64,000 bases of DNA from Catenibacterium mitsuokai (GCF_025148785.1 NZ_CP102271.1:1323972-1387971); one strand, 5' to 3'. Counted from the first letter of the stretch, positions 40,389-49,865 are shown. The notes: generated by a model from the sequence alone, not told the origin. A program made the numbers and translations.

Positions 40389-41660
40389 ATGTATGGTGCA
40401 ATTTTAGGAGATATTATTGGTAGTCCATTTGAATTTGATAGAGGAGATAAAACAAAGGATTTCAAATTATTTAGTAGAAGATCTCATTTTACAGATGATT
40501 CAGTCATGACTCTTGCTGTATGTGAGGCGTTACTTAAAGTAGGCCAGGATGCAACAGTCAAAGAAATTGAGGATGCTGTTATAACAAGTATGCAATCATG
40601 GGGAAGAAGATATCCTCATGCAGGATACGGAGGTTATTTTAGACGCTGGCTAACAGCCTGTCATCCCGAGCCCTATAATAGTTTTGGAAATGGTTCTGCA
40701 ATGAGAGTATCAGCTGCAGGATGGCTTTATGATTCTCTTGAAAAAACAAGAGTTGTCGCAAAAGCAACTGCAAATGTAACTCATAATCATCCAGAAGGTA
40801 TTAAGGGTGCAGAGGCGACTGCGAGTGCGATATTTATGGCAAGAAATGGTTCATCAAAAGAAGAAATCAAAAAGTATATTGAGAATAAATTTCATTATGA
40901 TTTAAATAGAACACTTGATGAAATCCGTCCTAGCTTTCATATGGATGAAACTTGTCAAAAAACCGTCCCAGAAGCAATCATTGCTTTTCTTGAAGCAAGA
41001 GACTTTGAAGATGCAATAAGAAATGCAGTATCTCTAGGTGGAGATACGGATACACTTGGTGCTATTACAGGAAGTATTGCGGAAGCTTATTTTGGAATAT
41101 CTGAAACATTAATATCTGAATGTAGAAATCGTATCAATAAAGATATGAGAGATGTTGTTGATACATTTTATAGTCTTGTTAGAAAAGATGATTCACCTAA
41201 TACAAATCAGATGATTGAAAAAGCTATCAATCAATATTATGTTCATAATGATAAAGAAGGTATGATACTATTTATGAATATGATGATAAATGCAATGAAT
41301 CAGGGTGGAGAATTTATTGTTCCTTATATTACTAAGAATCCATTCTTATCAAAAGAACAAATCAATAGTATAAGCATTGGTGACACATTTGCTCTTGATC
41401 ATGATGTCAAACTTAAAATGGAAACAGTCAAAGATGCAAGTGGTATAGAGTGGCTAGGTGTATTTACTTCAACAGAAGAGATGCATAAAGGGTCTAGTGG
41501 CAATGTTCAGATCAATCAATCCATCCTATCAATTCTAAGATTAGCACTTGACTTAGAAGAGATAAATGGAATTGTCATCAATCCATTTGGAAAATATATG
41601 CAAATAAGTAAAGCTATGATACTACTATTGATTGGCATATATGAAGAACATGAAAAATAA
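40389..41660 (+). CDS. ADP-ribosylglycohydrolase fused to an SseB-like domain
   Basis: 423 residues from ATG 40389 after TTGGAGGA. DraG/ARH domain about 1-265 with metal sites: MYGAILGDIIGSPFEFD, FTDDSVMTLA and GGDTDTLGAITGSIAEA. C-terminal about 285-420 matches the SseB N-terminal domain pattern (FIVPYI, WLGVFTSTEEM, INGIVINPFGKYMQIS). Removes ADP-ribose from proteins or small molecules. Stands beside a macro-domain gene. Confidence 0.85.
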   Translation: MYGAILGDIIGSPFEFDRGDKTKDFKLFSRRSHFTDDSVMTLAVCEALLKVGQDATVKEIEDAVITSMQSWGRRYPHAGYGGYFRRWLTACHPEPYNSFGNGSAMRVSAAGWLYDSLEKTRVVAKATANVTHNHPEGIKGAEATASAIFMARNGSSKEEIKKYIENKFHYDLNRTLDEIRPSFHMDETCQKTVPEAIIAFLEARDFEDAIRNAVSLGGDTDTLGAITGSIAEAYFGISETLISECRNRINKDMRDVVDTFYSLVRKDDSPNTNQMIEKAINQYYVHNDKEGMILFMNMMINAMNQGGEFIVPYITKNPFLSKEQINSISIGDTFALDHDVKLKMETVKDASGIEWLGVFTSTEEMHKGSSGNVQINQSILSILRLALDLEEINGIVINPFGKYMQISKAMILLLIGIYEEHEK

Positions 41661-41672
41661 TTAAAAATCCTC

Positions 41673-41709
41673 AAGAGATTGTAACTAACTTGTTATAATC
41701 TCTTTTTTG
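41673..41709 (+). terminator. Terminator after the ARH gene
   Basis: AGAGATTGTAAC / GTTATAATCTCT stem (one mismatch) followed by TTTTTT. Confidence 0.75.
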
Positions 41710-41799
41710 CATTAAGAGCATATTTCCATGCTGAAAAAACTATGTAATCTATTACATATAACCATACTGTAATATTTGATGAACATATTTCTTTTACAA

Positions 41800-41844
41800 T
41801 GTCAACATATGTGTCTTGACATCTGTCAACAACAATGATAGCAT
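41800..41844 (+). promoter_or_regulatory. nad operon promoter with probable NiaR operator
   Basis: TTGACA (41816-41821), 17 bp, TAGCAT (41839-41844). TGTCAA at 41800-41805 and 41824-41829 forms inverted pairs with TTGACA, so the -35 lies inside a double dyad. Because niaR is the third gene of the operon, autoregulation by NiaR with nicotinate is likely. Confidence 0.65.
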
Positions 41845-41906
41845 ATGCATCAGCGTAGCGAGAGAGGCGCTTAATTTAGGAAAAGTTGGAAAAAGAGGAT
41901 AAAACT

Positions 41907-42812
41907 ATGGATATGATGAATAGAATCAAGCAGCTTAAAGAAGAGAAGAATGCTGTTATATTAGCTCACTACTATGTGGATGCAGATGTACAGGAAGCGG
42001 CTGATTTCATTGGGGATTCATTCTATCTTGCAAAAAAAGCAGCAGAAACAGACGCTGATAAGATTGTCTTTGCAGGTGTAGAATTCATGGGTGAAAGTGC
42101 GAAGATACTTAACCCTAATAAGCATGTATATATGCCAGATGCACATGCTGATTGTCCTATGGCTCATATGGTGACTATAGAAAATATTAAAAAAATGAGA
42201 GAAAAGTATGATGATTTAGCTGTTGTTTGCTATATCAACTCTACTGCAGAAATAAAAACTTATAGTGATGTATGTGTTACTAGTTCAAATGCAGTAAAGA
42301 TTGTTAATAAGTTATCTAACAAGAATATTTTCTTTATACCTGATCAGAACTTAGGAAGCTATGTAGCAACTCAGGTTAAAGATAAGAATATTATCTTAAA
42401 TAGTGGTTTCTGTCCAAGACACCATATTATGACTAAAAAAGATGTATTAAATGCCAAGAAAGAACATCCTAACGCTTTAGTAGCTGTTCACCCAGAATGT
42501 AAACCTGAAGTATTAGGAGAAGCTGATTATATTGGTAGTACATCAGGTATTATTGATTATATTGTAGGTAATGATGCAAAGGAATTTATCGTTGGTACTG
42601 TAGATGGTGTTTATGCCACTATCTTAAAACAAGCACCTGATAAGAAGCTTTATAATGTAGTAAGAACTCAGGTATGTCCTAATATGAAACTCAATTCACT
42701 AGAAAAGATTGTACATGTATTAGAAACTGGAGAGAATGAAGTATTCTTAGAAGAAGAATTTATGAATAAAGCAAAAGCACCATTAGAAAGAATGCTTGAA
42801 CTTGCTAAATAG
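41907..42812 (+). CDS. nadA: Quinolinate synthase
   Basis: 301 residues from ATG 41907 after AGAGGATAAAA. NadA features: AHYYVDADVQEAADFIGDS at the N-terminus, then iron-sulfur cysteines in DCPMAHM, SGFCPRHH and TQVCPNM. Condenses iminoaspartate with dihydroxyacetone phosphate to quinolinate. First gene of the nad operon. Confidence 0.95.
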   Translation: MDMMNRIKQLKEEKNAVILAHYYVDADVQEAADFIGDSFYLAKKAAETDADKIVFAGVEFMGESAKILNPNKHVYMPDAHADCPMAHMVTIENIKKMREKYDDLAVVCYINSTAEIKTYSDVCVTSSNAVKIVNKLSNKNIFFIPDQNLGSYVATQVKDKNIILNSGFCPRHHIMTKKDVLNAKKEHPNALVAVHPECKPEVLGEADYIGSTSGIIDYIVGNDAKEFIVGTVDGVYATILKQAPDKKLYNVVRTQVCPNMKLNSLEKIVHVLETGENEVFLEEEFMNKAKAPLERMLELAK

Positions 42813-42825
42813 GAGATGACTAAAA

Positions 42826-44865
42826 ATGACTAAAAAAACAGATGTTCTTATTGTAGGTACTGGATGTTCAGGATTATATTGTGCCCTTAAATTACCTGGG
42901 AACCTTAATATTCATATGATTACTAAGTCATGTGTAGAAGAAAGTGATAGCTTTCTTGCACAGGGTGGTATTTGTATGTTTAAGGATGAAAGTGATTATC
43001 ATGCTTTCTTTAAAGATACACTAAGAGCTGGACATTATGAAAATAATCCTCTTTCTGTAGAATTAATGATCAGAAGTTCTCGTGCTGTACTTGATGATTT
43101 ATTATCATATGGTACTGATTTTGCAAGAGATGAAGAAGGAAACCTTAAATATACAAAAGAAGGTGCTCATTCTACTAACAGAATTCTTTATCATGAAGAT
43201 ATTACGGGTAAAGAAATCACGAGTAAGCTTTATGCAGAAGTAAAAACAAGAAAGAATATCACTATTGAAGAATATGTAACTTTAACAGACCTTCTTGTAA
43301 AGAATGGTAAGTGCGTTGGTGGTAGAGTACGCAAAGGCGATGAAGAACATGATATCTATGCGAACTTTGTTGTACTTGCAACCGGTGGTATTGGTGGCAA
43401 GTATAAGAATTCCACTAACTACCGTCATTTAACAGGTGATGCCATTGATCTTGCTAAGAAATACAATATTGAAACAGAACATTTGGATTATGTACAGATT
43501 CATCCAACAACTTTCTATAGTGAAGATAATGAAAGACGTTTCCTTATTTCCGAAAGTGTCAGAGGTGAAGGTGCATTATTATATGATAAGAATGGTAATC
43601 GTTTCGTTAATGAATTATTACCTAGAGATGTAGTTTCTGATGCAATTAAGAAACAGATGGAAAAAGATGGTACTGATTATGTTTTAGAAGATTTAAGACC
43701 TATTGGTGAAAAGGAACTAAAGGAACATTTCCCTAATATTGTTCAGTACTGCTTAGATAAAGGCTATGATGTAACTAAAGAATGTATTCCTGTTGTACCA
43801 GCCCAGCACTATTTCATGGGTGGTGTAAAAGTCAATGAAAACAGTAAAACATCTATGGAAAATCTCTATGCTGTTGGTGAAACAGCATGTAATGGTGTTC
43901 ATGGAAAGAATAGACTTGCTAGTAACTCATTATTAGAAAGTTTAGTATTTGCTAAAAGAGCCGCAAAAGATATGACAAGAAAGTATGAGGCCCCAAGTAT
44001 GTTTGATAAGACAACGTTAAAATTAAATGTAGACCCACTAATCCTTTCAGCTCTTCGTGAAGATATTACAAGTGAAGATGTATCTACATGCAGTGTTATA
44101 AGAACTGCACAGCTAGGTGAAGTAGAATTAATTTGTAAAGAAAATGGTATTATTGCTGGGCTTCAGATTTTTGAAAGAACATTCAAATTATTAGATGAAG
44201 ATGTGGATGTACACTTCTTTGCTCATGATGGTGATGAAGTCCATAAAGGAGAATTACTCGCAAAAGTAACTGGTGATATGAGAACTCTTCTTGAAGGTGA
44301 AAGAACTGCATTAAACTACTTACAGAGAATGTCAGGTATTGCAACTTATACACGTAAGGTTGCAGATTTTCTTAAGGGTACAGGTATTAAGCTACTTGAT
44401 ACAAGAAAGACAACTCCAAATAACAGAATCTTTGAAAAATATGCTGTTAAAGTAGGTGGAGGAAGCAACCACAGATATAACTTAACAGACGGTGTTTTAT
44501 TAAAAGATAACCACATTGGTGCAGCAGGAAGCGTGACTAAGGCTGTACAGATGGCAAGAGATTATGCGCCATCAGTAAGAAAGATTGAAGTTGAAGTAGA
44601 AACTTTTGATATGGTGAAAGAAGCTGTTGCAGCGGGTGCTGATATTATCATGCTTGATAATATGAGTACTGAATTATTAAAACAGTCTATTGATTACATT
44701 GATAAACGTGCTGAAATCGAAATTTCTGGTAATGTTACTGCAGAAAACATCAATAGAGTAAAAGATATGGGTGTAGATTTCATTTCAAGTGGTGCATTAA
44801 CACACTCTGCAAAGATTTTAGATCTATCATTAAAGAACCTTCATGCAATTAATGGGAGAGACTAA
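42826..44865 (+). CDS. Fused L-aspartate oxidase - nicotinate-nucleotide pyrophosphorylase (NadB-NadC)
   Basis: 679 residues. Residues 1 to about 390 are NadB: FAD site DVLIVGTGCSGLYCAL, QGGICMF and HGKNRLASNSLLE. The usual NadB C-terminal helical region is missing. From about 400 to 679 it is NadC: LREDITSEDVST, TGDMRTLLEGERTALNYL, KLLDTRKTTP, GGSNHRYNLTDGVLLKDNH and EVEVETFDMVKEA. One chain would make iminoaspartate and turn quinolinate into NaMN. Confidence 0.95.
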   Translation: MTKKTDVLIVGTGCSGLYCALKLPGNLNIHMITKSCVEESDSFLAQGGICMFKDESDYHAFFKDTLRAGHYENNPLSVELMIRSSRAVLDDLLSYGTDFARDEEGNLKYTKEGAHSTNRILYHEDITGKEITSKLYAEVKTRKNITIEEYVTLTDLLVKNGKCVGGRVRKGDEEHDIYANFVVLATGGIGGKYKNSTNYRHLTGDAIDLAKKYNIETEHLDYVQIHPTTFYSEDNERRFLISESVRGEGALLYDKNGNRFVNELLPRDVVSDAIKKQMEKDGTDYVLEDLRPIGEKELKEHFPNIVQYCLDKGYDVTKECIPVVPAQHYFMGGVKVNENSKTSMENLYAVGETACNGVHGKNRLASNSLLESLVFAKRAAKDMTRKYEAPSMFDKTTLKLNVDPLILSALREDITSEDVSTCSVIRTAQLGEVELICKENGIIAGLQIFERTFKLLDEDVDVHFFAHDGDEVHKGELLAKVTGDMRTLLEGERTALNYLQRMSGIATYTRKVADFLKGTGIKLLDTRKTTPNNRIFEKYAVKVGGGSNHRYNLTDGVLLKDNHIGAAGSVTKAVQMARDYAPSVRKIEVEVETFDMVKEAVAAGADIIMLDNMSTELLKQSIDYIDKRAEIEISGNVTAENINRVKDMGVDFISSGALTHSAKILDLSLKNLHAINGRD

Positions 44866-45399
44866 ATGACTGGTAAAGAAAGAAGGGACTACATCCTTAC
44901 AGAACTGATGGAAAATGATACACCGATTTCTGCTTCTAATTTTGCAAAACGTCTTCAGGTTTCACGTCAGGTTATTGTGAATGATGTCGCACTTCTTCGT
45001 GCTAATAATCATGTTATAGAAGCAACCAATAAAGGATATATCATACGTCATTCTGCTATGGTGGAAAGAGTCCTCAAAATGCAGCATACTGATGCAGATA
45101 TAGAAAATGAGCTCAATACAATCGTGGATCTAGGTGGTTATGTCAAAGATATCTTTGTTTATCATAAGGCCTATCATATTGTACGTGCACCTCTTAATAT
45201 CGCATCACGTTTAGATGTAAAGAAATATCTTGATAATTTAAAATGTGGGAAATCTATCTCTTTAATGGCAGTGACAAGTGGATATCATTATCATACAATC
45301 TGTGCTGAAACAGATGAAAGACTTGATGAAATTCAAGATGCATTGTCAAAACTTGGATATCTTGCAAAACTTCAGGAATATGAACCTGTTGAATTCTAA
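44866..45399 (+). CDS. niaR: NiaR, nicotinate-responsive NAD biosynthesis repressor
   Basis: 177 residues. HTH about 5-60 (SASNFAKRLQVSRQVIVNDVALLRANNHVI) in two parts, and a C-terminal 3H domain with conserved histidines (VYHKAYHIV, YHYHTICAE). Starts at the first base after the nadBC stop. Its probable operator is at 41800-41829. Confidence 0.9.
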   Translation: MTGKERRDYILTELMENDTPISASNFAKRLQVSRQVIVNDVALLRANNHVIEATNKGYIIRHSAMVERVLKMQHTDADIENELNTIVDLGGYVKDIFVYHKAYHIVRAPLNIASRLDVKKYLDNLKCGKSISLMAVTSGYHYHTICAETDERLDEIQDALSKLGYLAKLQEYEPVEF

Positions 45400-45428
45400 T
45401 GTCATCTTCATTGATGGCATTTTTTTAT
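45399..45428 (+). terminator. Terminator of the nad operon
   Basis: ATGTCATC / GATGGCAT stem with one G-U, followed by T7. Confidence 0.75.
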
Positions 45429-45454
45429 GTATAATAAAAAAGGGGGATGAAATT

Positions 45455-46186
45455 ATGATTTATGTAACGGGCGATATACATGGCAATCAATTTAAATGGC
45501 TTGAACAGATAGATCCTGTATTAAAGGAAGGGGATATTATTATTGTATGTGGAGATTTTGGAATAGGTTTTTTTCAGCAGAAATATTCTTCAGAAGAATC
45601 ATTTTATGATTTTATAAGTGTTCAGCCCTATACTGTTTTATTTGTTGATGGCAATCATGAGAACTTTAATATGCTTAATAGTTATCCCGTGGAAGTATGG
45701 AAGGGGGGATATGTTCATAAACTACGTCATAATCTCATTCATTTGATGCGTGGAGAAATCTATATAATAGAAGGAAAAACATTCTTCACTTTTGGTGGTG
45801 GTTATTCTATTGATCAGCCATTTCGTAAAGAAAATGTTTCATGGTGGCCTGCTGAAATGCCCAATACAAAAGAGTATGAGAATGGATTACAACATTTAAG
45901 TAATATAGATTATGTGGATTATATTATTACACATACAGCACCGGATGAAACGGTTTATTTTCTATCAACTATTAAACAATTTCATATAAAAGGTGATGTT
46001 TATCAAGAAATGCCTTTGACTACTTATTTGAATGATATTCAGAAAAATACAAACTACACCCATTGGTATTTTGGTCATTTTCATGTAGATAAGGAATTGT
46101 GGAGAAACCAGACAGCTGTCTTTAATACACTCTATGAGTTAGAATCACATCAAATCATAAGACAATGGAACACATATGAAGAATAA
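45455..46186 (+). CDS. Metallophosphoesterase
   Basis: 243 residues from ATG 45455 after AGGGGGATGAAATT. Calcineurin-like motifs in order: GDIHG, GDFG, GNHE, then HTA and GHFH. Two-metal phosphoesterase. Substrate unknown. Confidence 0.85.
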   Translation: MIYVTGDIHGNQFKWLEQIDPVLKEGDIIIVCGDFGIGFFQQKYSSEESFYDFISVQPYTVLFVDGNHENFNMLNSYPVEVWKGGYVHKLRHNLIHLMRGEIYIIEGKTFFTFGGGYSIDQPFRKENVSWWPAEMPNTKEYENGLQHLSNIDYVDYIITHTAPDETVYFLSTIKQFHIKGDVYQEMPLTTYLNDIQKNTNYTHWYFGHFHVDKELWRNQTAVFNTLYELESHQIIRQWNTYEE

Positions 46187-46211
46187 CATCTAGACTATAA
46201 TACTAGATGTA

Positions 46212-46240
46212 TTGACATCAAATAATAGATATGATATTCT
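46212..46240 (+). promoter_or_regulatory. Promoter of the hemolysin III-like gene
   Basis: TTGACA (46212-46217), 17 bp, TATTCT (46235-46240). Confidence 0.65.
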
Positions 46241-46262
46241 TGATGTACAAGAGGTGATTAAA

Positions 46263-46937
46263 ATGAAACGTACAAAGTTAGATGACCGTGAATTACCTGA
46301 ATATACTCGCGGTGAAGAAATATTTAATATGGTAACGCATATTGTAGGGGCTGCTTTTGGTGTTGCAGCACTTGTATTATGTATTATATTCTCATGTTTA
46401 CATCATAATGGTTATGGTTTAGCTTCTGGTATTGTATATGGTGTTTCTATGATTGTTCTTTATACAATGAGTTCAATTTATCATGGCTTATCTCCCAAAC
46501 TTAAGGCAAAGAAGGTATTCCAGATTATGGACCACTGTAGTATTTTTGTCTTAATTGCTGGTACATATACACCAGTACTATTATGTTCTGTTAGACTGGC
46601 TGATCCATTCTGGGCATGGATTCTATTTGGTATTGTATGGGCTGTCACAATTCTAGGTATTGCATTAAATGCTTATGACATTAATAAATTCGCAAAATTT
46701 TCTATGGCCTGTTATCTTATTCTAGGCTGGTGTATCGTCTTTAAGTTTAACTTGTTACCTGAAACTGTAGGCATGAATGGTATATACCTATTAGTCGCTG
46801 GTGGTGTCGCTTATACAATTGGTACAATCTTCTATGGATTACAGGAAAAAATACATTATATGCATTGTATCTGGCACTTATGGATCTTACTAGGTAGTGT
46901 CCTTCACTTTTTATGCATTATCTTATACTGTATGTAA
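46263..46937 (+). CDS. Hemolysin III family (PAQR, TrhA-like) membrane protein
   Basis: 224 residues from ATG 46263 after AGAGGTGATT. Seven membrane segments. PAQR motifs EIFNMVTHIVGAAFG, SSIYHGL, MDHCSIFVLIAGTYTP and a C-terminal HCIWHLWILLGSVLHF. Probably involved in membrane fluidity homeostasis. The haemolysin name is historical. Confidence 0.9.
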   Translation: MKRTKLDDRELPEYTRGEEIFNMVTHIVGAAFGVAALVLCIIFSCLHHNGYGLASGIVYGVSMIVLYTMSSIYHGLSPKLKAKKVFQIMDHCSIFVLIAGTYTPVLLCSVRLADPFWAWILFGIVWAVTILGIALNAYDINKFAKFSMACYLILGWCIVFKFNLLPETVGMNGIYLLVAGGVAYTIGTIFYGLQEKIHYMHCIWHLWILLGSVLHFLCIILYCM

Positions 46938-46939
46938 CA

Positions 46940-46963
46940 GGCGTAAAGCCTGTTTTTCTTTTA
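46940..46963 (+). terminator. Terminator after the hemolysin III-like gene
   Basis: ACAGGC / GCCTGT with TTTTTCTTTT. Confidence 0.75.
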
Positions 46964-47008
46964 TATCTTTTAAAGTCATGCTATAATCGTTGAGGAAAGG
47001 ATGATTAA

Positions 47009-47515
47009 ATGAAAAAAATAAATTTTAAATACGGTTTTTTATACTTGATCACATTTATTATTGTATTAGGTGGCGATCTAGTAACTAAACTTGTAGTCAA
47101 TGAATCAATGCAGTTAGGCCAGAGTTATCAGGTCATTAAAAACTTTTTCTATTTCACTTATATTCATAATACGGGTGCAGCATGGGGAATGCTTTCAGGT
47201 CGTTTCTTTCTTTTCTATGCAATTTCTATTATTGCTGGTATTATGCTTATTTATTATTTTATCAAGAGTGATAAATCCCAGATCCTATTAAGATTTGGAA
47301 TTGTACTTATATTTAGTGGTATGCTAGGAAATCTATATGATCGTGTTGTTTTTCATTATGTAAGAGACTTTTTAGATTTCTTTGTATTTGGTTATGATTT
47401 TCCTATTTTCAATATTGCCGATATGGGTGTTGTAATAGGTGTTTTATTAATCATCTTAGATTTAGGAATTGGAGAATATAAACAATGGAAATACAATCAA
47501 TTACACCAGAATTAG
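47009..47515 (+). CDS. lspA: Lipoprotein signal peptidase
   Basis: 168 residues with four membrane segments and the two catalytic aspartates in GNLYDRV and FPIFNIADMGVVIG. Cleaves prolipoproteins such as the binding protein at 56746. Overlaps the next gene by 31 nt, the usual lspA-RluD family arrangement. Confidence 0.95.
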   Translation: MKKINFKYGFLYLITFIIVLGGDLVTKLVVNESMQLGQSYQVIKNFFYFTYIHNTGAAWGMLSGRFFLFYAISIIAGIMLIYYFIKSDKSQILLRFGIVLIFSGMLGNLYDRVVFHYVRDFLDFFVFGYDFPIFNIADMGVVIGVLLIILDLGIGEYKQWKYNQLHQN

Positions 47516-48405
47516 AAGAAAAAGGCTTACGTTTAGATAAAGTCATCTTAAATCACATGCCTGATCGTTCACGTACTGAGATTCAGAAATGGATTAAAGC
47601 AGGACAGGTTATTGTTAATGATAATGTTGAAAAAGCAAACTATAAGGTAGAAGAAGAGGATGTGATTCAGGTCACTTTACCTGATCCTCAGAGTACAGAA
47701 ATCAGACCTGAAGATATTCCTTTAGATATTATTTATGAAGATGAAGATGTAATTGTCGTCAATAAGCCAACAGGCATGATTGTTCATCCATCTGCAGGTA
47801 TCTATTCAGGAACACTTGTCAATGCGTTACTCTATCATTGTCATGATTTATCAGCTATTAATGGCATTACAAGACCAGGTATTGTTCATCGTATCGATAA
47901 AGAAACAAGTGGACTACTCATGGTCGCAAAAAATGACAATGCCCATCGTTCATTATCTAAACAGCTAGAAGAACATTCAGTTGTACGTCGTTATGTGGCA
48001 CTTGTACATGGTGTTATTAATCATAATGTGGGTCGTATTGAAGCACCTATTGGACGTGACAGCAAGGATCGTAAGAAGATGGCTGTTACAAGCAAGAATG
48101 CAAAAGATGCGATTACAAACTTTAAAGTATTAGAACGTTATGATGATATGACACTTATTGAATGTCGTCTTGAAACAGGTAGAACACATCAGATTCGTGT
48201 TCATATGCAATATATTGGTCATCCAGTTTATGGTGATCCTCAATATGGTTTTAGAAATGATGACAATACTAATGGTCAGTATCTTCATGCCAGAGTATTA
48301 GGTTTTGTTCATCCTAGAACCAATGAACATATGTATTTTGAAGCACCTCTACCAGATTTCTTTGAAGAAAAGATCAAGGAATTAGGAGGAGAATATAATG
48401 GATAA
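47485..48405 (+). CDS. RluD-family pseudouridine synthase
   Basis: 306 residues. S4 RNA-binding domain about 12-70, then the catalytic motif GIVHRIDKETSGLL (Asp is the nucleophile), and the C-terminal ETGRTHQIRVHMQYIGHPV. Modifies 23S rRNA uridines. Translationally coupled to lspA. Confidence 0.9.
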   Translation: MEIQSITPELEEKGLRLDKVILNHMPDRSRTEIQKWIKAGQVIVNDNVEKANYKVEEEDVIQVTLPDPQSTEIRPEDIPLDIIYEDEDVIVVNKPTGMIVHPSAGIYSGTLVNALLYHCHDLSAINGITRPGIVHRIDKETSGLLMVAKNDNAHRSLSKQLEEHSVVRRYVALVHGVINHNVGRIEAPIGRDSKDRKKMAVTSKNAKDAITNFKVLERYDDMTLIECRLETGRTHQIRVHMQYIGHPVYGDPQYGFRNDDNTNGQYLHARVLGFVHPRTNEHMYFEAPLPDFFEEKIKELGGEYNG

Positions 48406-48877
48406 ACAGATTATTACATGGGATCAATATTTCATGGGCGTTGCAAAACTTTCTGCTTATCGTTCAAAAGATCCTAATACGCAGGTAGGTGCCTGCATCG
48501 TTAACAATGACAACCGTATTGTAGGTGTAGGATATAATGGTCTTCCTCGCGGATGTGAAGACGATAAATTCCCTTGGTCAGTAAGAGAAGGGGCTTTATA
48601 TGATACAAAGTATCCTTATGTAGTTCATGCGGAACTCAATGCGATTCTTAATTCTACTCAGAAATTGCAGGATTGTCGCATTTATGTTTCTTTATTCCCA
48701 TGTCATGAATGTACAAAAGCAATCATTCAAAGTGGAATCAAAGAAATTGTCTATGAAGATGAAAAATATAAAGGATCAGAAAGCGATAGAGCGGCTAAAC
48801 GTATGTTAGATATTGCCGGCGTCTCTTATCGTAAAGTTCCAGCATTTGAAATAGAAATAAAAAAAGAGAATCACTAA
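48398..48877 (+). CDS. Deoxycytidylate deaminase
   Basis: 159 residues. Zinc site VHAELNAIL (H, E) and PCHEC (two Cys), plus the N-terminal RSKDPNTQVGACIV. Makes dUMP for thymidylate synthesis. ComEB-type. Overlaps the upstream gene by 8 nt. Confidence 0.9.
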   Translation: MDKQIITWDQYFMGVAKLSAYRSKDPNTQVGACIVNNDNRIVGVGYNGLPRGCEDDKFPWSVREGALYDTKYPYVVHAELNAILNSTQKLQDCRIYVSLFPCHECTKAIIQSGIKEIVYEDEKYKGSESDRAAKRMLDIAGVSYRKVPAFEIEIKKENH

Positions 48878-48923
48878 GTGACTCTCTAGATGAAGAAGAA
48901 GGCCTATAGACCTTCTTTTAATT
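48862..48923. terminator. Two hairpins between convergent genes
   Basis: AGAGAATCAC / GTGACTCTCT (48867-48889) with T's on the minus side ends rnhC transcripts. AAGAAGG / CCTTCTT (about 48896-48920) with TTAATTT on the plus side ends the lspA operon. Confidence 0.6.
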
Positions 48924-49830
48924 TCTTTAATGCTCCCTTAACACGCTTTGTATTAGTGAAATTCAACTTACATACTTTTGTAAGAATCTTTTCCCCATAC
49001 TTGTTTGCAAGTTTAACAGCCACGATTTCGGCATTAGTGCCAGCCCCTCTAGCAAGGTTCATCTTTAAGCTCTTTGTCATACTAGCAAAATATTGTAGAT
49101 ATGCGTAACGAGAAATGATTTCTGCAGCTAATACTGCTAGGTATTGCTCATCAGCATTGGTTTCAAAAATCATATCTTTTACAACAATAACTTCGCTCTT
49201 TAGATAGTTATAATAAGTCTTAGGTGAAACGAACTGATCAATAACTTTGAATTCAACACTCTTCTTCACTTTCTGAAGAACATTCACAACAGCCTGGTTA
49301 AATAAACGGGCACGAATGTTCGCCTGGTTGATTCCATTATCAATCATCTTATTATAATGTGAGTTATCTAATACTAGTAGTGATGAAATGAGATGTCCTT
49401 TTAATAGTTTAGCGCAATTGATAATTTCCTGATTGGATAAATCATCGACATTATCAATTTTTAGGTTTTTAATAATCTCAAGTGCTTCATCATCGGCATA
49501 GCATGCAACAACACAAAGCGGCCCAAGAAAATCAGCAGATCCTGTTTCTGCAGCCCCGATATGAGGATGCATACATAAATGATCTGAGTTTTTTTCCTGC
49601 TCAATCTTCTTTGCTAAACTTCTAGACCAATGCTTTGCTTCATGCACCGCATTCTGTCCTAAAAAGCTTGCTTCATAATCCGATGTCACTTCAATGTCAC
49701 AGCCAATAGCATGAGCTTTTAAAAGAAGGTTCTCGCTTTCGAATGGAACCATCTGACTGTCATAAAACTTCTTCATCTTGTTTAAAATGTTTTCATTAAT
49801 CAAAAATTTAATTGGCTCCACCATATTCAC
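48904..49830 (-). CDS. rnhC: Ribonuclease HIII, with substituted active-site motif
   Basis: 308 residues. N-terminal TBP-like (DUF3378) domain about 1-80, then the RNase H2/H3-type domain. The motif that is normally DE-x-G-x-G-D-x-FGP reads GAAETGSADFLGP: the first catalytic Asp is Ala and two glycines are changed. VIDQF and the C-terminal AVLAAEIISRYAYL are present. The protein may have lost or changed activity. Convergent with the upstream operon. Confidence 0.8.
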   Translation of the reverse strand: MNMVEPIKFLINENILNKMKKFYDSQMVPFESENLLLKAHAIGCDIEVTSDYEASFLGQNAVHEAKHWSRSLAKKIEQEKNSDHLCMHPHIGAAETGSADFLGPLCVVACYADDEALEIIKNLKIDNVDDLSNQEIINCAKLLKGHLISSLLVLDNSHYNKMIDNGINQANIRARLFNQAVVNVLQKVKKSVEFKVIDQFVSPKTYYNYLKSEVIVVKDMIFETNADEQYLAVLAAEIISRYAYLQYFASMTKSLKMNLARGAGTNAEIVAVKLANKYGEKILTKVCKLNFTNTKRVKGALKKLKEGL

Positions 49831-49865
49831 CTCACATGTATTATTTTATCATAAATTTCATTTTT

